DNA of 64,000 nucleotides, taken from NCBI GenBank assembly GCA_025141015.1, contig CP081098.1, positions 998,501 through 1,062,500 of the forward strand. The letters run 5' to 3'. Position 1 is the first letter of the stretch, and every line of letters starts with the position of its first letter. The position numbers were made by a program, and so were the translations under genes. Positions 8,991 through 17,645 of the stretch are shown piece after piece. The notes beneath the pieces are model-generated. The model saw nothing but the letters and a program-made list of their open reading frames with translations. It had not been told where the DNA came from and did no database searches. The stretch comes from Rhodobacteraceae bacterium M382 (lineage in GTDB: Bacteria > Pseudomonadota > Alphaproteobacteria > Rhodobacterales > Rhodobacteraceae).

Positions 8991-9317
8991 TCAGCTTTCG
9001 TCGTTCTCCGAAGGCATGTCGGCGATTTCGTCGAGCGAGACATTATCGTCGTCGTCATCGTCGTCCAGAACGTCATCACCCAGATCCACATCGATGGTTT
9101 CTTCATCGTCCAGGACCAGGTCTTCGGTTTCAGAGCTTTCCTTTGCCTTCAGCGTTGCCGCATCTTCGGAATCAGCGGCGATCATGCGGCTTTTGCCGAG
9201 CTCCTGCTGGACCACTTCGCCCGTATAGGGGCTAACGATTGGGTTCTTGTTCAGGTCGTAAAACCGTTTACCGGTGGTCGGGCAAACGCGCTTTACCCCC
9301 CATTCTTCCTTGGGCAT
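8991..9317 (-). CDS. TIGR02300 family protein
   Basis: Product of 108 aa. The N-terminal half, with WGVKRVCPTTGKRFYDLNK and PIVSPYTGE, is the conserved core of the alphaproteobacterial TIGR02300 family, whose function is unknown. The C-terminal half is extremely acidic, including seven consecutive aspartates, and is probably disordered. The family nearly always lies close to a tRNA gene or aroA/cmk in related genomes; here it is 151 bases upstream of tRNA-Ala on the same strand. Confidence 0.9.
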   Translation of the reverse strand: MPKEEWGVKRVCPTTGKRFYDLNKNPIVSPYTGEVVQQELGKSRMIAADSEDAATLKAKESSETEDLVLDDEETIDVDLGDDVLDDDDDDDNVSLDEIADMPSENDES

Positions 9318-9415
9318 GTGTATCCCCTCGATTATCTGATGAGTCGTATCGACGATTCCGGTCTCCTGCCATATGAGGTGGGGACTGTCAAAGCCTTTGG
9401 AAACAGGGGGCCGCC

Positions 9416-10096
9416 ATGACGCAGTATCATTTGCCCGGAAATCCGCCTGTGCCGCTGGCCTTGCGGCGGTCCGGGCGTGCCCGTCGGATCAGTCTGCGGG
9501 TGTCGCAATTGGATGGTCGGGTCACGTTGACGGTGCCAAAAGGCGTGGCGGATCGCGAGGCGTTGGAGTTTGCCGAGAGCAAAGCCGACTGGATTCGTGG
9601 GCATCTGGCGAAACACCCTGGAATTGAGGTCCTGGGTTACGGCAGCCAACTTCCAATCGAAGGGGACATGCGGACCGTTGTGCCCATAGCGGGGCGTCGT
9701 GTCGTCTTGTCTGAGACCACCGTGGGTGTGCCGGGGCAGGAGCCGGGCATTCGGCTGCAGGCCTTTTTGAAGCAGGCGGCGCGGGATCGGCTGGCCGGAG
9801 CATCTGACCGCTATGCTGCCCGATTGGGCGCGACGTATTCCAGGATCACATTGCGCGACACACGGTCCAGATGGGGGTCGTGTTCCAGTCAGGGCGCGCT
9901 GATGTATTCCTGGCGTTTGATTTTGGCACCTCCCGAGGTTCTGGATTACGTTGCGGCGCATGAGGTGGCGCATTTGAGCGAAATGAATCACTCGGCCGCC
10001 TTTTGGGCAAAGCTCGAAAGTTTGTATGGGGATTATCGGCCCGCCCGCGATTGGTTGCGCCGCGAAGGCGGAGCATTGCATCGGTTCCAATTCTGA
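9416..10096 (+). CDS. YgjP-like (M48/SprT-type) zinc metallopeptidase
   Basis: Product of 226 aa with the DUF45/YgjP architecture. An N-terminal beta region (LRVSQLDGRVTLTVPKG) is followed by SRWGSCSSQGALMYSWRLI. The zinc motif HEVAHLSEMNH near residue 185 supplies the catalytic Glu and the histidine ligands, and FW follows. Its substrate is unknown; in other bacteria the gene is sometimes next to restriction or repair genes. It is divergent from the TIGR02300 gene. It is followed immediately by the palindromic element at 10128-10304. Confidence 0.9.
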   Translation: MTQYHLPGNPPVPLALRRSGRARRISLRVSQLDGRVTLTVPKGVADREALEFAESKADWIRGHLAKHPGIEVLGYGSQLPIEGDMRTVVPIAGRRVVLSETTVGVPGQEPGIRLQAFLKQAARDRLAGASDRYAARLGATYSRITLRDTRSRWGSCSSQGALMYSWRLILAPPEVLDYVAAHEVAHLSEMNHSAAFWAKLESLYGDYRPARDWLRREGGALHRFQF

Positions 10097-10127
10097 CACC
10101 GCTGATTCTGCATTTGGCGGCGGTGGG

Positions 10128-10304
10128 CTCCCGCCCCAATTGGATGTTCCGGCTGTCGCCGGAAAACCCATTTGAGTTGGGCGTGGCAGCGTGCGTACCG
10201 CACGCTGCCATCCCATCGAACCGGCGTGGCACTGCGCGCATTGACGCGCAGTGCCACGCCCAACGGAAGGTGCGGCATTTTCATGCCGCGCCGACGGGCG
10301 GGAG
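10128..10304. repeat. Nested palindromic intergenic element
   Basis: Several perfect inverted repeats are nested within 177 bases: 12 bp with a 3-nt loop (10184-10195/10199-10210), 16 bp with a 6-nt loop (10223-10238/10245-10260), 7 bp (10147-10153/10158-10164) and 7 bp (10272-10278/10283-10289). A 13-bp pair (10176-10188/10252-10264) can enclose the two large hairpins, and a 9-bp outer pair (10128-10136/10296-10304) can close the whole. Several of these are mutually exclusive. There is no T-tract, so it is not a standard terminator. It may be a copy of a dispersed repeat family; only one copy is clear in this window. Confidence 0.8.
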
Positions 10305-10348
10305 GGCTTGTGGTTGACCCGACCTCTGGATGTGATCACAAAGGGTTC

Positions 10349-10996
10349 ATGATAGCCCCAAGACCATCTGACGCCGAACTGTCTGCCCATGACAGGGTGT
10401 ATCGCACCTTGCGAACCCGGATCATGCATGGCGAAATCGCCCCCGGTGCGGCGCTGACGTTGCGGGGGATTGGCAAAGAATTTGATGTCTCCATGACACC
10501 TGCCCGCGAGGCCGTGCGCAGGTTGGTGGCCGAAGGTGCTCTATTCCTGTCCAGTTCAGGCCGTGTTTCGACACCGGAGCTGAGTCATGATCGGATTGAA
10601 GAGCTGGCTGCGCTGCGCGCTTTGCTGGAGGTTGAGCTGGCCAGCCGGGCGTTGCCACGTGCGCATATTGCATTGATCGACCGATTGCATTCGATCAATG
10701 TCACCGTGGCCGAAATGGTGTCCAAACGCGATGCAGTGGGCTATATCCGCTCGAACCTCGAATTTCATCGCACCCTGTATCTGCGTGCGCAGGCTCCGGC
10801 GATGCTGGCCATGGCCGAAACCGTATGGTTACAGCTGGGGCCGACGATGCGGGCGTTGTATGGGCGGCTGCGCCGGACGGAACCGCCGTATAACCACAAG
10901 CTGATCATTGCCGCGCTCAAGGCCGGTGACGAACCGGGATTGCGCCTGGCGGTCCGGTCGGACGTGACACAGGGGCTCAAACTGCTCGCGGGATAA
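10349..10996 (+). CDS. GntR family transcriptional regulator, FCD (FadR) subfamily
   Basis: Product of 215 aa from ATG 10349; the frame extends upstream through the palindromic element, which is not coding. The winged helix (residues about 10-75) has VYRTLRTRIMHGEIAPGAAL and FDVSMTPAREAVRRL. The C-terminal all-helical FCD domain has HRTLYLRAQAPAMLAMAETVW and a final metal/ligand-region HKLIIAALKAGD. FCD regulators usually sense an organic acid. No metabolic gene is adjacent, so the effector is unknown. Confidence 0.9.
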   Translation: MIAPRPSDAELSAHDRVYRTLRTRIMHGEIAPGAALTLRGIGKEFDVSMTPAREAVRRLVAEGALFLSSSGRVSTPELSHDRIEELAALRALLEVELASRALPRAHIALIDRLHSINVTVAEMVSKRDAVGYIRSNLEFHRTLYLRAQAPAMLAMAETVWLQLGPTMRALYGRLRRTEPPYNHKLIIAALKAGDEPGLRLAVRSDVTQGLKLLAG

Positions 10997-11132
10997 GCCC
11001 CGTGTTGGGTCAGAGTGGCAGAGCCACGCCGGAAGCGGCGATATGGTATCTGATGGCTTGGCCCGGAGGAGAGATCCGGGCTAGGCTGGTGGCAAAACCA
11101 AATCACAAACCAAATTTGAGCAGGACATCACC

Positions 11133-12380
11133 ATGAAACAGAGCGGATTGGGCAGGCGCAGCTTTTCACTTGGGTTGGGAGCAGCCTTTTTGACGGCCTG
11201 TACCGGTGGGGTCCCAACCACGCCGGCGGCACCGACACGCATGAAATCGGTTCCCAATGCTGGGTATGATGCCTGGTTGGCCAGTTTCCGGGCGCGCGCG
11301 CTGTCCCAGGGGATTTCACAACCAGTCCTGGATCGCGCGTTTCAAAGTGCAGGGTACCTGCCGGGGGTGATTGAACGGGACCGCAACCAGACCGAATTCA
11401 CGCGCACGCTCGAGGACTACCTGGCGATTGCCGCGTCGGATGAACGCATATCCGTCGGACGCCAGATGCTCCAGCGTCACCGAAATGTCCTGCTGGAGAT
11501 CCAGAACCGATATCAGGTGGAACCACAGGTCGTGACGGCCATTTGGGGGCTAGAGAGCCGCTATGGCGCGCGCAGGGGTGATATTCCGGTGGTCTCGGCG
11601 CTGTCCACGCTGGCTTATGACGGGCGGCGTGGTTCGTTTTTTGAAAGCCAGCTGGTCGCTGCGCTCAAGATTCTGCAAAATGGCGATATCAGCTCGGACC
11701 GCATGACCGGGAGCTGGGCGGGCGCTATGGGCCACACCCAATTTATCCCGACCTCCTATTTGGCGTATGCGGTGGATTTCCGCGGCGACGGGCGGCGTGA
11801 CATCTGGTCGGATGACCCGACCGATGCCCTGGCCTCGGCAGCGGCCTATCTGAAGCGATCCGGTTGGAAGCAGGGGCAGCCCTGGGGTGTCGAAGTGCGA
11901 TTGCCCAGCGGGTTTGATACAGGTTTGACGGGGCGCGACACAAAACGCGCACCCAACAGTTGGGCCGCCTTGGGCGTGCGTGATATGTCCGGGCGTGCAG
12001 TGCCGGATCATGGAGCCGCGTCGATCATCATTCCATCGGGGGCGTCCGGGCCTGCCTTTATGATCTTCAATAATTTCAAGGTAATCACCCGTTATAACAA
12101 CTCTACCAGCTATGTGATCGGGATTGGTCACCTGTCCGATCGCCTGGTGGGTGGCCCGGCGATCAAGGGGAAGTTCCCCCCAGACAAGACCGGCATGACG
12201 TTGGATGACCGCAAGGAGATGCAGGAGCGTTTGACCCGGGCGGGATTTGACACCCAAGGTGCCGATGGGGTCATCGGATCCAACACAAAGAGCGCGATTT
12301 CAGGTTATCAGAAATCCCGCGGTCTGACCGTGACGGGCGAACCTTCGCTGGACTTGTTGCAACGACTGCGCAAAGGGTAA
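11133..12380 (+). CDS. Lytic murein transglycosylase (MltB family) with peptidoglycan-binding domain
   Basis: Product of 415 aa. The signal peptide ends in a lipobox LTAC at Cys23, so it is a predicted lipoprotein; the RR-F motif (GRRSFSLGLG) is also Tat-like. The SLT2/MltB catalytic domain (about 40-330) has the catalytic Glu in WGLESRYG and the GAMGHTQFIPTSY segment. A C-terminal PG_binding_1 domain (about 350-412) contains GADGVIGSNTKSAI. It cleaves the MurNAc-GlcNAc bond of peptidoglycan to give 1,6-anhydro ends, probably at the outer membrane. Confidence 0.94.
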   Translation: MKQSGLGRRSFSLGLGAAFLTACTGGVPTTPAAPTRMKSVPNAGYDAWLASFRARALSQGISQPVLDRAFQSAGYLPGVIERDRNQTEFTRTLEDYLAIAASDERISVGRQMLQRHRNVLLEIQNRYQVEPQVVTAIWGLESRYGARRGDIPVVSALSTLAYDGRRGSFFESQLVAALKILQNGDISSDRMTGSWAGAMGHTQFIPTSYLAYAVDFRGDGRRDIWSDDPTDALASAAAYLKRSGWKQGQPWGVEVRLPSGFDTGLTGRDTKRAPNSWAALGVRDMSGRAVPDHGAASIIIPSGASGPAFMIFNNFKVITRYNNSTSYVIGIGHLSDRLVGGPAIKGKFPPDKTGMTLDDRKEMQERLTRAGFDTQGADGVIGSNTKSAISGYQKSRGLTVTGEPSLDLLQRLRKG

Positions 12381-12386
12381 TCAGCA

Positions 12387-13361
12387 TCAGCTCTGGAGTG
12401 TCAGCGCGGCAAAGAACAGCAGGAACAACTCACGTTCGCTGGTGATGTCCAGCTTGCCATAGATCCGGCGTTTGTGGTTCTTGATGTTGCCCACTGACAG
12501 ATCCAGCGTCTGGGCGATTCCAGCCGTGCTGTGGCCTTGGAGCGTCAGCCTGACAATGTCGCGTTCACGCGGTGTCAGATCGATCCGGGACACCCATTGG
12601 TCGATCTCCAACATCGCCGGGGTAGCATCAGCACCGGAATAGATCGTCCAGACAAACCGGGTTCCGACGTTGAAGTCCTGGGCGATCGAGGTGCGTATCG
12701 GGACCGCCTGAGGCGTGTTCTGCTGATGCCATTCATTGGTCATCCAGATCGTGGTGCCCAGGGCGTTTGTCGTGCGCCAGGGCCGCCCCAAAGACGGAGA
12801 AGCGGAGTATTCATCGGCCAGGATCAGGGCCCGTATGTGCTGCCGATAGAGCGCGGCGATGGTGGGGTAAAGCCTATCCAGCGTATCAACGTCGGTTTGA
12901 TGGAATTGGCCCCTTCGCTTGTTGAAAAAGAAGGCCACGGAATCAGTGTCCACCGCTGGTGCAAAAACGCCAATCTCGTCAGTCACATCGATCTGGGGCA
13001 GGAACTCATCCGTGTAGCGTGAAAACGCACCATTGCGTGTCAGCTCTTGCAGCCAAACCACGCCTGATGTGCGCCCTTGGCGCCAAAAGGGGACATAGGG
13101 GTCGCTGCTGACGTATTTCTTTAGGTACAGTTCGGCCAGGTGTGACGGGAAAGTGTGCGAATGGATCAGGAATCTGGGATCATCGTGGGTGGAGTAGCGG
13201 GCCATGGTAATAAAATCATGGTCGATTGCGGCCCCCACCGCATCGGCGAGCAGTTTTTCGAAATCCGATGTGCCTATGGCGTCGATGGCCGTGGGCAAAA
13301 CATGAAACAACGACAGGTTTTCGACCAAGTCTGCGGTGGATTTCCCTGTGCCCGTGCTCAC
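12387..13361 (-). CDS. LuxR family transcriptional regulator
   Basis: Product of 324 aa. The C-terminal LuxR helix-turn-helix (about residues 255-318) has LTPRERDIVRLTLQGHSTAGIAQTLDLSVGNIKNHKRRIYGKL. The N-terminal 240 residues do not match a quorum-sensing LuxR autoinducer domain that I can recognise. The start is GTG 13361, overlapping the stop of the upstream sulfotransferase by GTGA, so the two are co-translated. It is convergent with the transglycosylase gene, 6 bases apart. Confidence 0.88.
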   Translation of the reverse strand: MSTGTGKSTADLVENLSLFHVLPTAIDAIGTSDFEKLLADAVGAAIDHDFITMARYSTHDDPRFLIHSHTFPSHLAELYLKKYVSSDPYVPFWRQGRTSGVVWLQELTRNGAFSRYTDEFLPQIDVTDEIGVFAPAVDTDSVAFFFNKRRGQFHQTDVDTLDRLYPTIAALYRQHIRALILADEYSASPSLGRPWRTTNALGTTIWMTNEWHQQNTPQAVPIRTSIAQDFNVGTRFVWTIYSGADATPAMLEIDQWVSRIDLTPRERDIVRLTLQGHSTAGIAQTLDLSVGNIKNHKRRIYGKLDITSERELFLLFFAALTLQS

Positions 13362-14110
13362 TCCAATGCCGCTCCCTTAAGACGCAGATAATAGGGCAGG
13401 TGGTGTTCGAGATAGGTCTGTGCCTTGGGTTCCCGGCGGGCGAGGGCAAAAAACATGCGCTCCTGTTCGGATATATCGGCCAGTGTCAGGGGGCGGATGG
13501 ACTTGGAGGCGCTGACGTCGCCGTGCCAGCCATCCACCTGCTGCCAGTCGGTGGGTTTTTCGTCCTGCCAGTCAAAGGCGGCTTCGGAAAACGGCAATCC
13601 AATGCGATCCCACATGTTTGCCAATGCAGCGCGGGTGTCCTGTCGCACGGTTTCGGCCTCGATCACCACGGGCACTTGACCGGCCGCCTTGAGCGCCGAG
13701 TAATGCCGCCATTGCGCCTCTAATCCGATTTCCTCTTGGGTCACCTCGGCATCCAGTTTGAAATATGAGGGAATCGACGCCATCGGATTGCGGATCAGAA
13801 AGCAGTTGATCAGCCGATCCTGAAATGCCTGGTCCGCCAGAATATGCGGCATGACGTAATAGCTCATGTCCTTGAAGAACACGGGCCGGGTTTCGGCGCG
13901 GTGTATCAAGGTGTTGCGGATGTCCTGGTAGGCGACGGGGTGGCCAGGTTGCACATCGAAGTGGGGCATCTCGCGCACCTTTCGATTGACATAATAGTCA
14001 TACATGAAGGGTTCATGCGCACAGTCCAAATCGCCGCGTTCGCGCATCACACGTTCCATCGCTGTGGACATGGAGCGCGGATGGGACCAAAGGGCAATGA
14101 TCGGGTGCAT
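13358..14110 (-). CDS. Sulfotransferase family protein
   Basis: Product of 250 aa from ATG 14110, which follows CAGGAGA; upstream in-frame ATG 14161 lacks a ribosome site. The PAPS phosphosulfate loop is ALWSHPRSMSTAMERV near residue 6, and a 3'-phosphate-binding RNPMASIPS segment follows near residue 125. Length and motifs fit the bacterial branch annotated as sulfotransferase or branched-chain-aminotransferase-like hypothetical proteins. The acceptor is unknown. Its stop overlaps the start of the LuxR regulator. Confidence 0.8.
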   Translation of the reverse strand: MHPIIALWSHPRSMSTAMERVMRERGDLDCAHEPFMYDYYVNRKVREMPHFDVQPGHPVAYQDIRNTLIHRAETRPVFFKDMSYYVMPHILADQAFQDRLINCFLIRNPMASIPSYFKLDAEVTQEEIGLEAQWRHYSALKAAGQVPVVIEAETVRQDTRAALANMWDRIGLPFSEAAFDWQDEKPTDWQQVDGWHGDVSASKSIRPLTLADISEQERMFFALARREPKAQTYLEHHLPYYLRLKGAALE

Positions 14111-14543
14111 CTTGTAAGTCTCCTGTTGCCTGCTCCGGTATTGTTCATCGCTGGATGGCACGTGGGAAGAGTGTCAACAGACACTGTTGAGCGAAAACGC
14201 GGGGCTGGCTAGAGTCAAACTCCGCAGCCAAGCCATCTGGGTGGTGCCTGATAACACCTCTGTCGCAGGCCCAGTTGCCCCACTGCCCCAGCCCCCGTGT
14301 TTCCGGGGCCGTCCCTGTGAGGAAACAATGCCGGGCGTTGGTCTGCAATGATGATGGATACAGGGGAGAGGGGGCTTCACCCTCTGGTCGGGGCTGTCCT
14401 GCAGAGCGACCGGGTTTTTGCGGCGACTGCGGGTGCGCCGGTGGACTGCGCCCACATCGGGCTCAGCGGTGCAAAGCATGGCTCGTCGAGAATAACATTT
14501 TGACCAGCAAGTCAGAAGGGCCGGTTGACCCTTCCAAAACGGG
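14111..14543. other. 433-base intergenic stretch, no supported gene
   Basis: It lies between the sulfotransferase (leaving leftward) and the end of accA. It holds one 52-codon frame at 14348-14503 whose third positions are GC-rich, but there is no recognisable homologue or ribosome site. A weak 6-bp hairpin beyond accA (14515-14534) lacks a T-tract. Several short inverted repeats are seen. No RNA family was recognised. Confidence 0.5.
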
Positions 14544-15506
14544 TTAAGCTGCCAGCCCTTTGGACCCTATATCGAGGAACTTTTTGCGCCGATCCTGCAC
14601 CAGGGCCTTGGCGTCCATGTCCTGCATGTCCCCCAGCAACGCAGTGATCGCGTCGCCAACGGCCTGGATTGCGGTCGCCTTGTCGCGGTGCGCGCCGCCT
14701 TTGGGCTCGGGGATCACACGGTCTACCACGCCCAGGTCGAACAGATTCTGCGCAGTCAGGCGCAGCGCCTCTGCGGCTTCGCGCATCTTTTCAGCGTCTT
14801 TCCACAGGATCGACGCACAGCCTTCGGGGCTGATCACCGAATAGATCGAATGTTCCAGCATCGCCACACGGTTGGCGGTGGCAAAGGCCACGGCACCACC
14901 GGATCCACCTTCGCCTATCACCACGCTGACCAACGGCACGCCGATCTGCAGGCAGGCTTCGGTGGCGCGGGCGATGGCTTCGGACTGGCCGCGCTCTTCG
15001 GCCCCTTTGCCGGGGTAGGCACCGGGGGTGTCAACCAGAGTGATCACTGGCAGACCAAATTTCCCGGCCATCTGCATCAGCCGGATTGCCTTGCGATAGC
15101 CTTCGGGGCGCGCCATGCCGAAATTGCGCTCGATCCGGGATTTGGTGTCGGTGCCCTTTTCGTGACCGATCACCATGACCGGTTGGTCGTTGAACCGGGC
15201 CAGGCCACCCATGACCGCATGGTCATCGGCAAAATTCCGATCACCTGCCAAAGGTGTGTATTCAGAAAACAGCGCCTGGATGTAATCCTTGCAATGGGGG
15301 CGCTCGGGGTGGCGTGCCACCTGGCATTTGCGCCAGGGTGTCAGATCCTTGTAGAGATCGTCGAGCAATTGGACAGCCTTGGCGTCCAGCGCCTTGGCCT
15401 CGCTCTCTACATCCATTTCCTCGTTGGCCCGGGCGAGAGCGCGCAGCTCTTCGGCCTTGCCTTCGATTTCAGCCAGGGGTTTTTCGAAATCCATATACTG
15501 GGTCAT
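14544..15506 (-). CDS. accA: Acetyl-CoA carboxylase carboxyltransferase subunit alpha
   Basis: Product of 320 aa, the usual length. It begins [21 protein letters not shown] and has the ClpP/crotonase-fold carboxyltransferase core with [27 protein letters not shown] and [21 protein letters not shown]. The EGGSGGAVA oxyanion-hole motif follows. With AccD it transfers CO2 from carboxybiotin to acetyl-CoA to make malonyl-CoA for fatty acid synthesis. It stands alone on its strand here. Confidence 0.97.
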   Translation of the reverse strand: MTQYMDFEKPLAEIEGKAEELRALARANEEMDVESEAKALDAKAVQLLDDLYKDLTPWRKCQVARHPERPHCKDYIQALFSEYTPLAGDRNFADDHAVMGGLARFNDQPVMVIGHEKGTDTKSRIERNFGMARPEGYRKAIRLMQMAGKFGLPVITLVDTPGAYPGKGAEERGQSEAIARATEACLQIGVPLVSVVIGEGGSGGAVAFATANRVAMLEHSIYSVISPEGCASILWKDAEKMREAAEALRLTAQNLFDLGVVDRVIPEPKGGAHRDKATAIQAVGDAITALLGDMQDMDAKALVQDRRKKFLDIGSKGLAA

Positions 15507-15630
15507 GACGCCTCACTCGCGGTGTTCCCCGTTATATGGCCTCAGTTGCCGTCGGATGCAACTCAGCAAGATTTGTGGTTTCGTCCCATGGCATTCAACA
15601 GGGGCAACGGACGACAAGAGGATCACCAGG

Positions 15631-16464
15631 ATGACGACCAGCTACGAAGACAGGGTGCTGCGGGTATTGGCCTATATTCACGACAATCCCGCTGGCGATC
15701 TGTCGCTGGACAATCTGGCCGACGTGGCGGCGATGTCGCGGTTTCACTGGCATCGGGTGTTTCGTGCCCTGACCGGGGAAACCTGTGCCCAGGCGGTGCG
15801 ACGTTTGCGGTTGCATCGGGCAGCCAGCTGGCTGGTGACCAGTGACCGGCCCGTGGACAGGGTTGCCTGCGACGTGGGCTATTCCAACCTCAAATCCTTT
15901 GCGCGGGCCTTTGCCGAGGCCTATGGCGTCAGCCCCATTGCCTTTCGCAAGGCGGGACGGGCGACGTTAGCCAACCCAACCCTAAAAATCGGAGACTATC
16001 CCATGCATCCCGTATCCCTTCGCAATGAACCAGCCCGCCGCCTGATCGGCCTGCCACACACTGGTGCCTACATGGAGATCGGCAAAAGCTTTGAGGCCTT
16101 TGGTGCCATGTGCGAATCCCGTCAGCTCTGGCCGCATATGGGGCCTGCTGCGGCGGTTTACTATGACAATCCTGAATGTGTGGCCGAGGCCGAACTGCGC
16201 AGCTTTGCCGGAGGCGAATATCGGGGCGAGGATATTCCGCAAGGCATGGAAGAACGGCGGCTGGAGGGCGGGAAAACCGCTGTTCTCACTTACAAAGGGC
16301 CGTATTCCGGTATTTCCGGCGCCTATCAGAGCCTCTATGGGAATTGGTTGCCGACCTCGGGCGAAGAACCTGCCGATGCCCCCTGTTTCGAGATCTACAT
16401 GAACAATCCTCGCGACACCGCGCCCGAAGATCTGGTGACCGAAATCTGCATGCCGCTGAAATAG
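15631..16464 (+). CDS. AraC family regulator with GyrI-like effector domain
   Basis: Product of 277 aa from ATG 15631; the open frame runs back over antisense accA without similarity. The AraC double helix-turn-helix is N-terminal (residues about 5-105: SRFHWHRVFRALTGET and VACDVGYSNLKSFARAFAEAYGVSP). The C-terminal GyrI/SoxS-binding-like domain (about 125-277) contains PHTGAYMEIGKSFE and YKGPYSGISGAYQ. This arrangement is that of Rob/SbmC-type small-molecule-sensing activators, often of multidrug resistance. It is convergent with the LysE exporter, which is not obviously its target. Confidence 0.9.
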   Translation: MTTSYEDRVLRVLAYIHDNPAGDLSLDNLADVAAMSRFHWHRVFRALTGETCAQAVRRLRLHRAASWLVTSDRPVDRVACDVGYSNLKSFARAFAEAYGVSPIAFRKAGRATLANPTLKIGDYPMHPVSLRNEPARRLIGLPHTGAYMEIGKSFEAFGAMCESRQLWPHMGPAAAVYYDNPECVAEAELRSFAGGEYRGEDIPQGMEERRLEGGKTAVLTYKGPYSGISGAYQSLYGNWLPTSGEEPADAPCFEIYMNNPRDTAPEDLVTEICMPLK

Positions 16465-16494
16465 GCTGTCCGCACACCTGCGCACCGGCGCACC

Positions 16495-17088
16495 TCATCC
16501 TATGACCACCGGATAAAGGGACCCAACCAACAGGGCCGCCATGGTCCAGTTGAATACTACCAGGCGGCGCGGGTTTGTCAGGATCCGCGCCATCTGTTGG
16601 CCCAAAACGGTCCAGCTGCTGACACACGGCAGGTTGATGGCACCAAACACCATGGCCACAATGATCACGGATCGGGTGGATTGGTCCGGTGTATAGGCGC
16701 TGAGCGCGGTCAGCGCCATGGTCCAGGCCTTGGGGTTGACCCACTGAAACCCAGCGGCTTGCAGGAACGACATCGGGCGACCGACCGCTTCGCCGGCGTT
16801 GACGGGTGCCGCATTGGCGATTTTCCAGGCGAGATACAGCAGATAGGCAACCGAGCCGTATTTCAGGATGTCATAGGCCACCGGGTAGGCGTCAAACAGC
16901 TGTACCAGCCCCGCACCGACACACAGGATCATAAAGGTGAACCCCAACCCGATTCCCAGCATATGGGCGACGGTACGGCGAAACCCGAAATTCGCGCCAG
17001 AGGCCATCAACATCAGGTTGTTGGGCCCCGGCGTGATCGACGAAACAAAGGCAAAGAGCGCAAGCGCCAGAAGGAGATCATAAGTCAT
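16495..17088 (-). CDS. LysE family amino-acid/homoserine-lactone exporter
   Basis: Product of 197 aa with about six transmembrane segments and the LysE/RhtB signature SSITPGPNNLMLMASGANFG near residue 17. An internal QWVNPKAWTMALTA segment also fits. It is an inner-membrane efflux permease for an amino acid or derivative. The gene is divergent from an Lrp/AsnC regulator with a dyad between them (17112-17128), the usual arrangement for an exporter induced by its substrate. Confidence 0.92.
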   Translation of the reverse strand: MTYDLLLALALFAFVSSITPGPNNLMLMASGANFGFRRTVAHMLGIGLGFTFMILCVGAGLVQLFDAYPVAYDILKYGSVAYLLYLAWKIANAAPVNAGEAVGRPMSFLQAAGFQWVNPKAWTMALTALSAYTPDQSTRSVIIVAMVFGAINLPCVSSWTVLGQQMARILTNPRRLVVFNWTMAALLVGSLYPVVIG

Positions 17089-17111
17089 GTGGTGAATGAT
17101 TGCTTGAAAAC

Positions 17112-17128
17112 CGCAAAATGAAATTGCG
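17112..17128. promoter_or_regulatory. Imperfect dyad between lysE-type exporter and asnC-type regulator
   Basis: A 17-base dyad, CGCAAAAT-G-AAATTGCG, has 6 of 8 arm positions complementary. It lies in the 73-base gap shared by two divergent genes, where an Lrp/AsnC protein would bind to control both. The assignment is by position and symmetry only. Confidence 0.45.
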
Positions 17129-17161
17129 TTTTGGGCGAGGTGGCGGTTATTTGTGCAACTT

Positions 17162-17614
17162 ATGTCAAAGAAAGATCAAATCAACGATCAGATATTGCGT
17201 GAATTGACGCGCGATGGTCGAATTTCGAACCTCGAACTGGCTGACCGGGTGGGGCTGTCTGCCTCGGCCTGCCTGCGTCGGGTTCAAGAGCTTGAGCGCT
17301 CGGGGGTGATCATAGGATATCGGGCGGTGTTGGACCGTCAGGCACAGGGCGTTGGTTTTGTTACCTATATCGGTGTCGGTCTCAGCGAACACACCAAGGC
17401 GGCGCAATTGGCCTTTGAACAGGCCATGCAGGCGGCGCGCGAAGTGGTGGAATGCCATAACATCACAGGTACCATCGAATACCTACTGCGCGTCGAATGT
17501 GCGGACCTGCCCAGCTACAAAAGGTTCCACACCGAAGTGTTGGGAACGTCACCGCATGTGAGCGCGATTACGTCCTATGTGGTCATGGGATCCCCCAAGG
17601 ATCAGCGCGGTTAA
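17162..17614 (+). CDS. Lrp/AsnC family transcriptional regulator
   Basis: Product of 150 aa from ATG 17162; an alternative GTG at 17153 would add three residues and is better spaced from a GAGG motif at 17138, so the start is uncertain. The N-terminal helix-turn-helix (ILRELTRDGRISNLELADRVGLSASACLRRVQELE) is followed by the RAM/AsnC effector-binding domain, including YLLRVECADLPSYKRF. It probably senses an amino acid and controls the divergent LysE exporter and itself. Confidence 0.92.
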   Translation: MSKKDQINDQILRELTRDGRISNLELADRVGLSASACLRRVQELERSGVIIGYRAVLDRQAQGVGFVTYIGVGLSEHTKAAQLAFEQAMQAAREVVECHNITGTIEYLLRVECADLPSYKRFHTEVLGTSPHVSAITSYVVMGSPKDQRG

Positions 17615-17645
17615 GGCGTTTGCAAGCGCCTTTGGTCACACGGTT

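Noticed and set aside
10172-10348. Upstream extension of the GntR regulator
   Set aside because: The added 59 residues are translated from the hairpin element and are not part of the family.
9332-10429. Minus-strand frame of 365 codons
   Set aside because: Antisense to the metallopeptidase and runs through the palindromic element; no recognisable motif.
14348-14503. 52-codon plus-strand frame with GC-rich third positions
   Set aside because: No ribosome site and no similarity that I recognise; too short to support alone.
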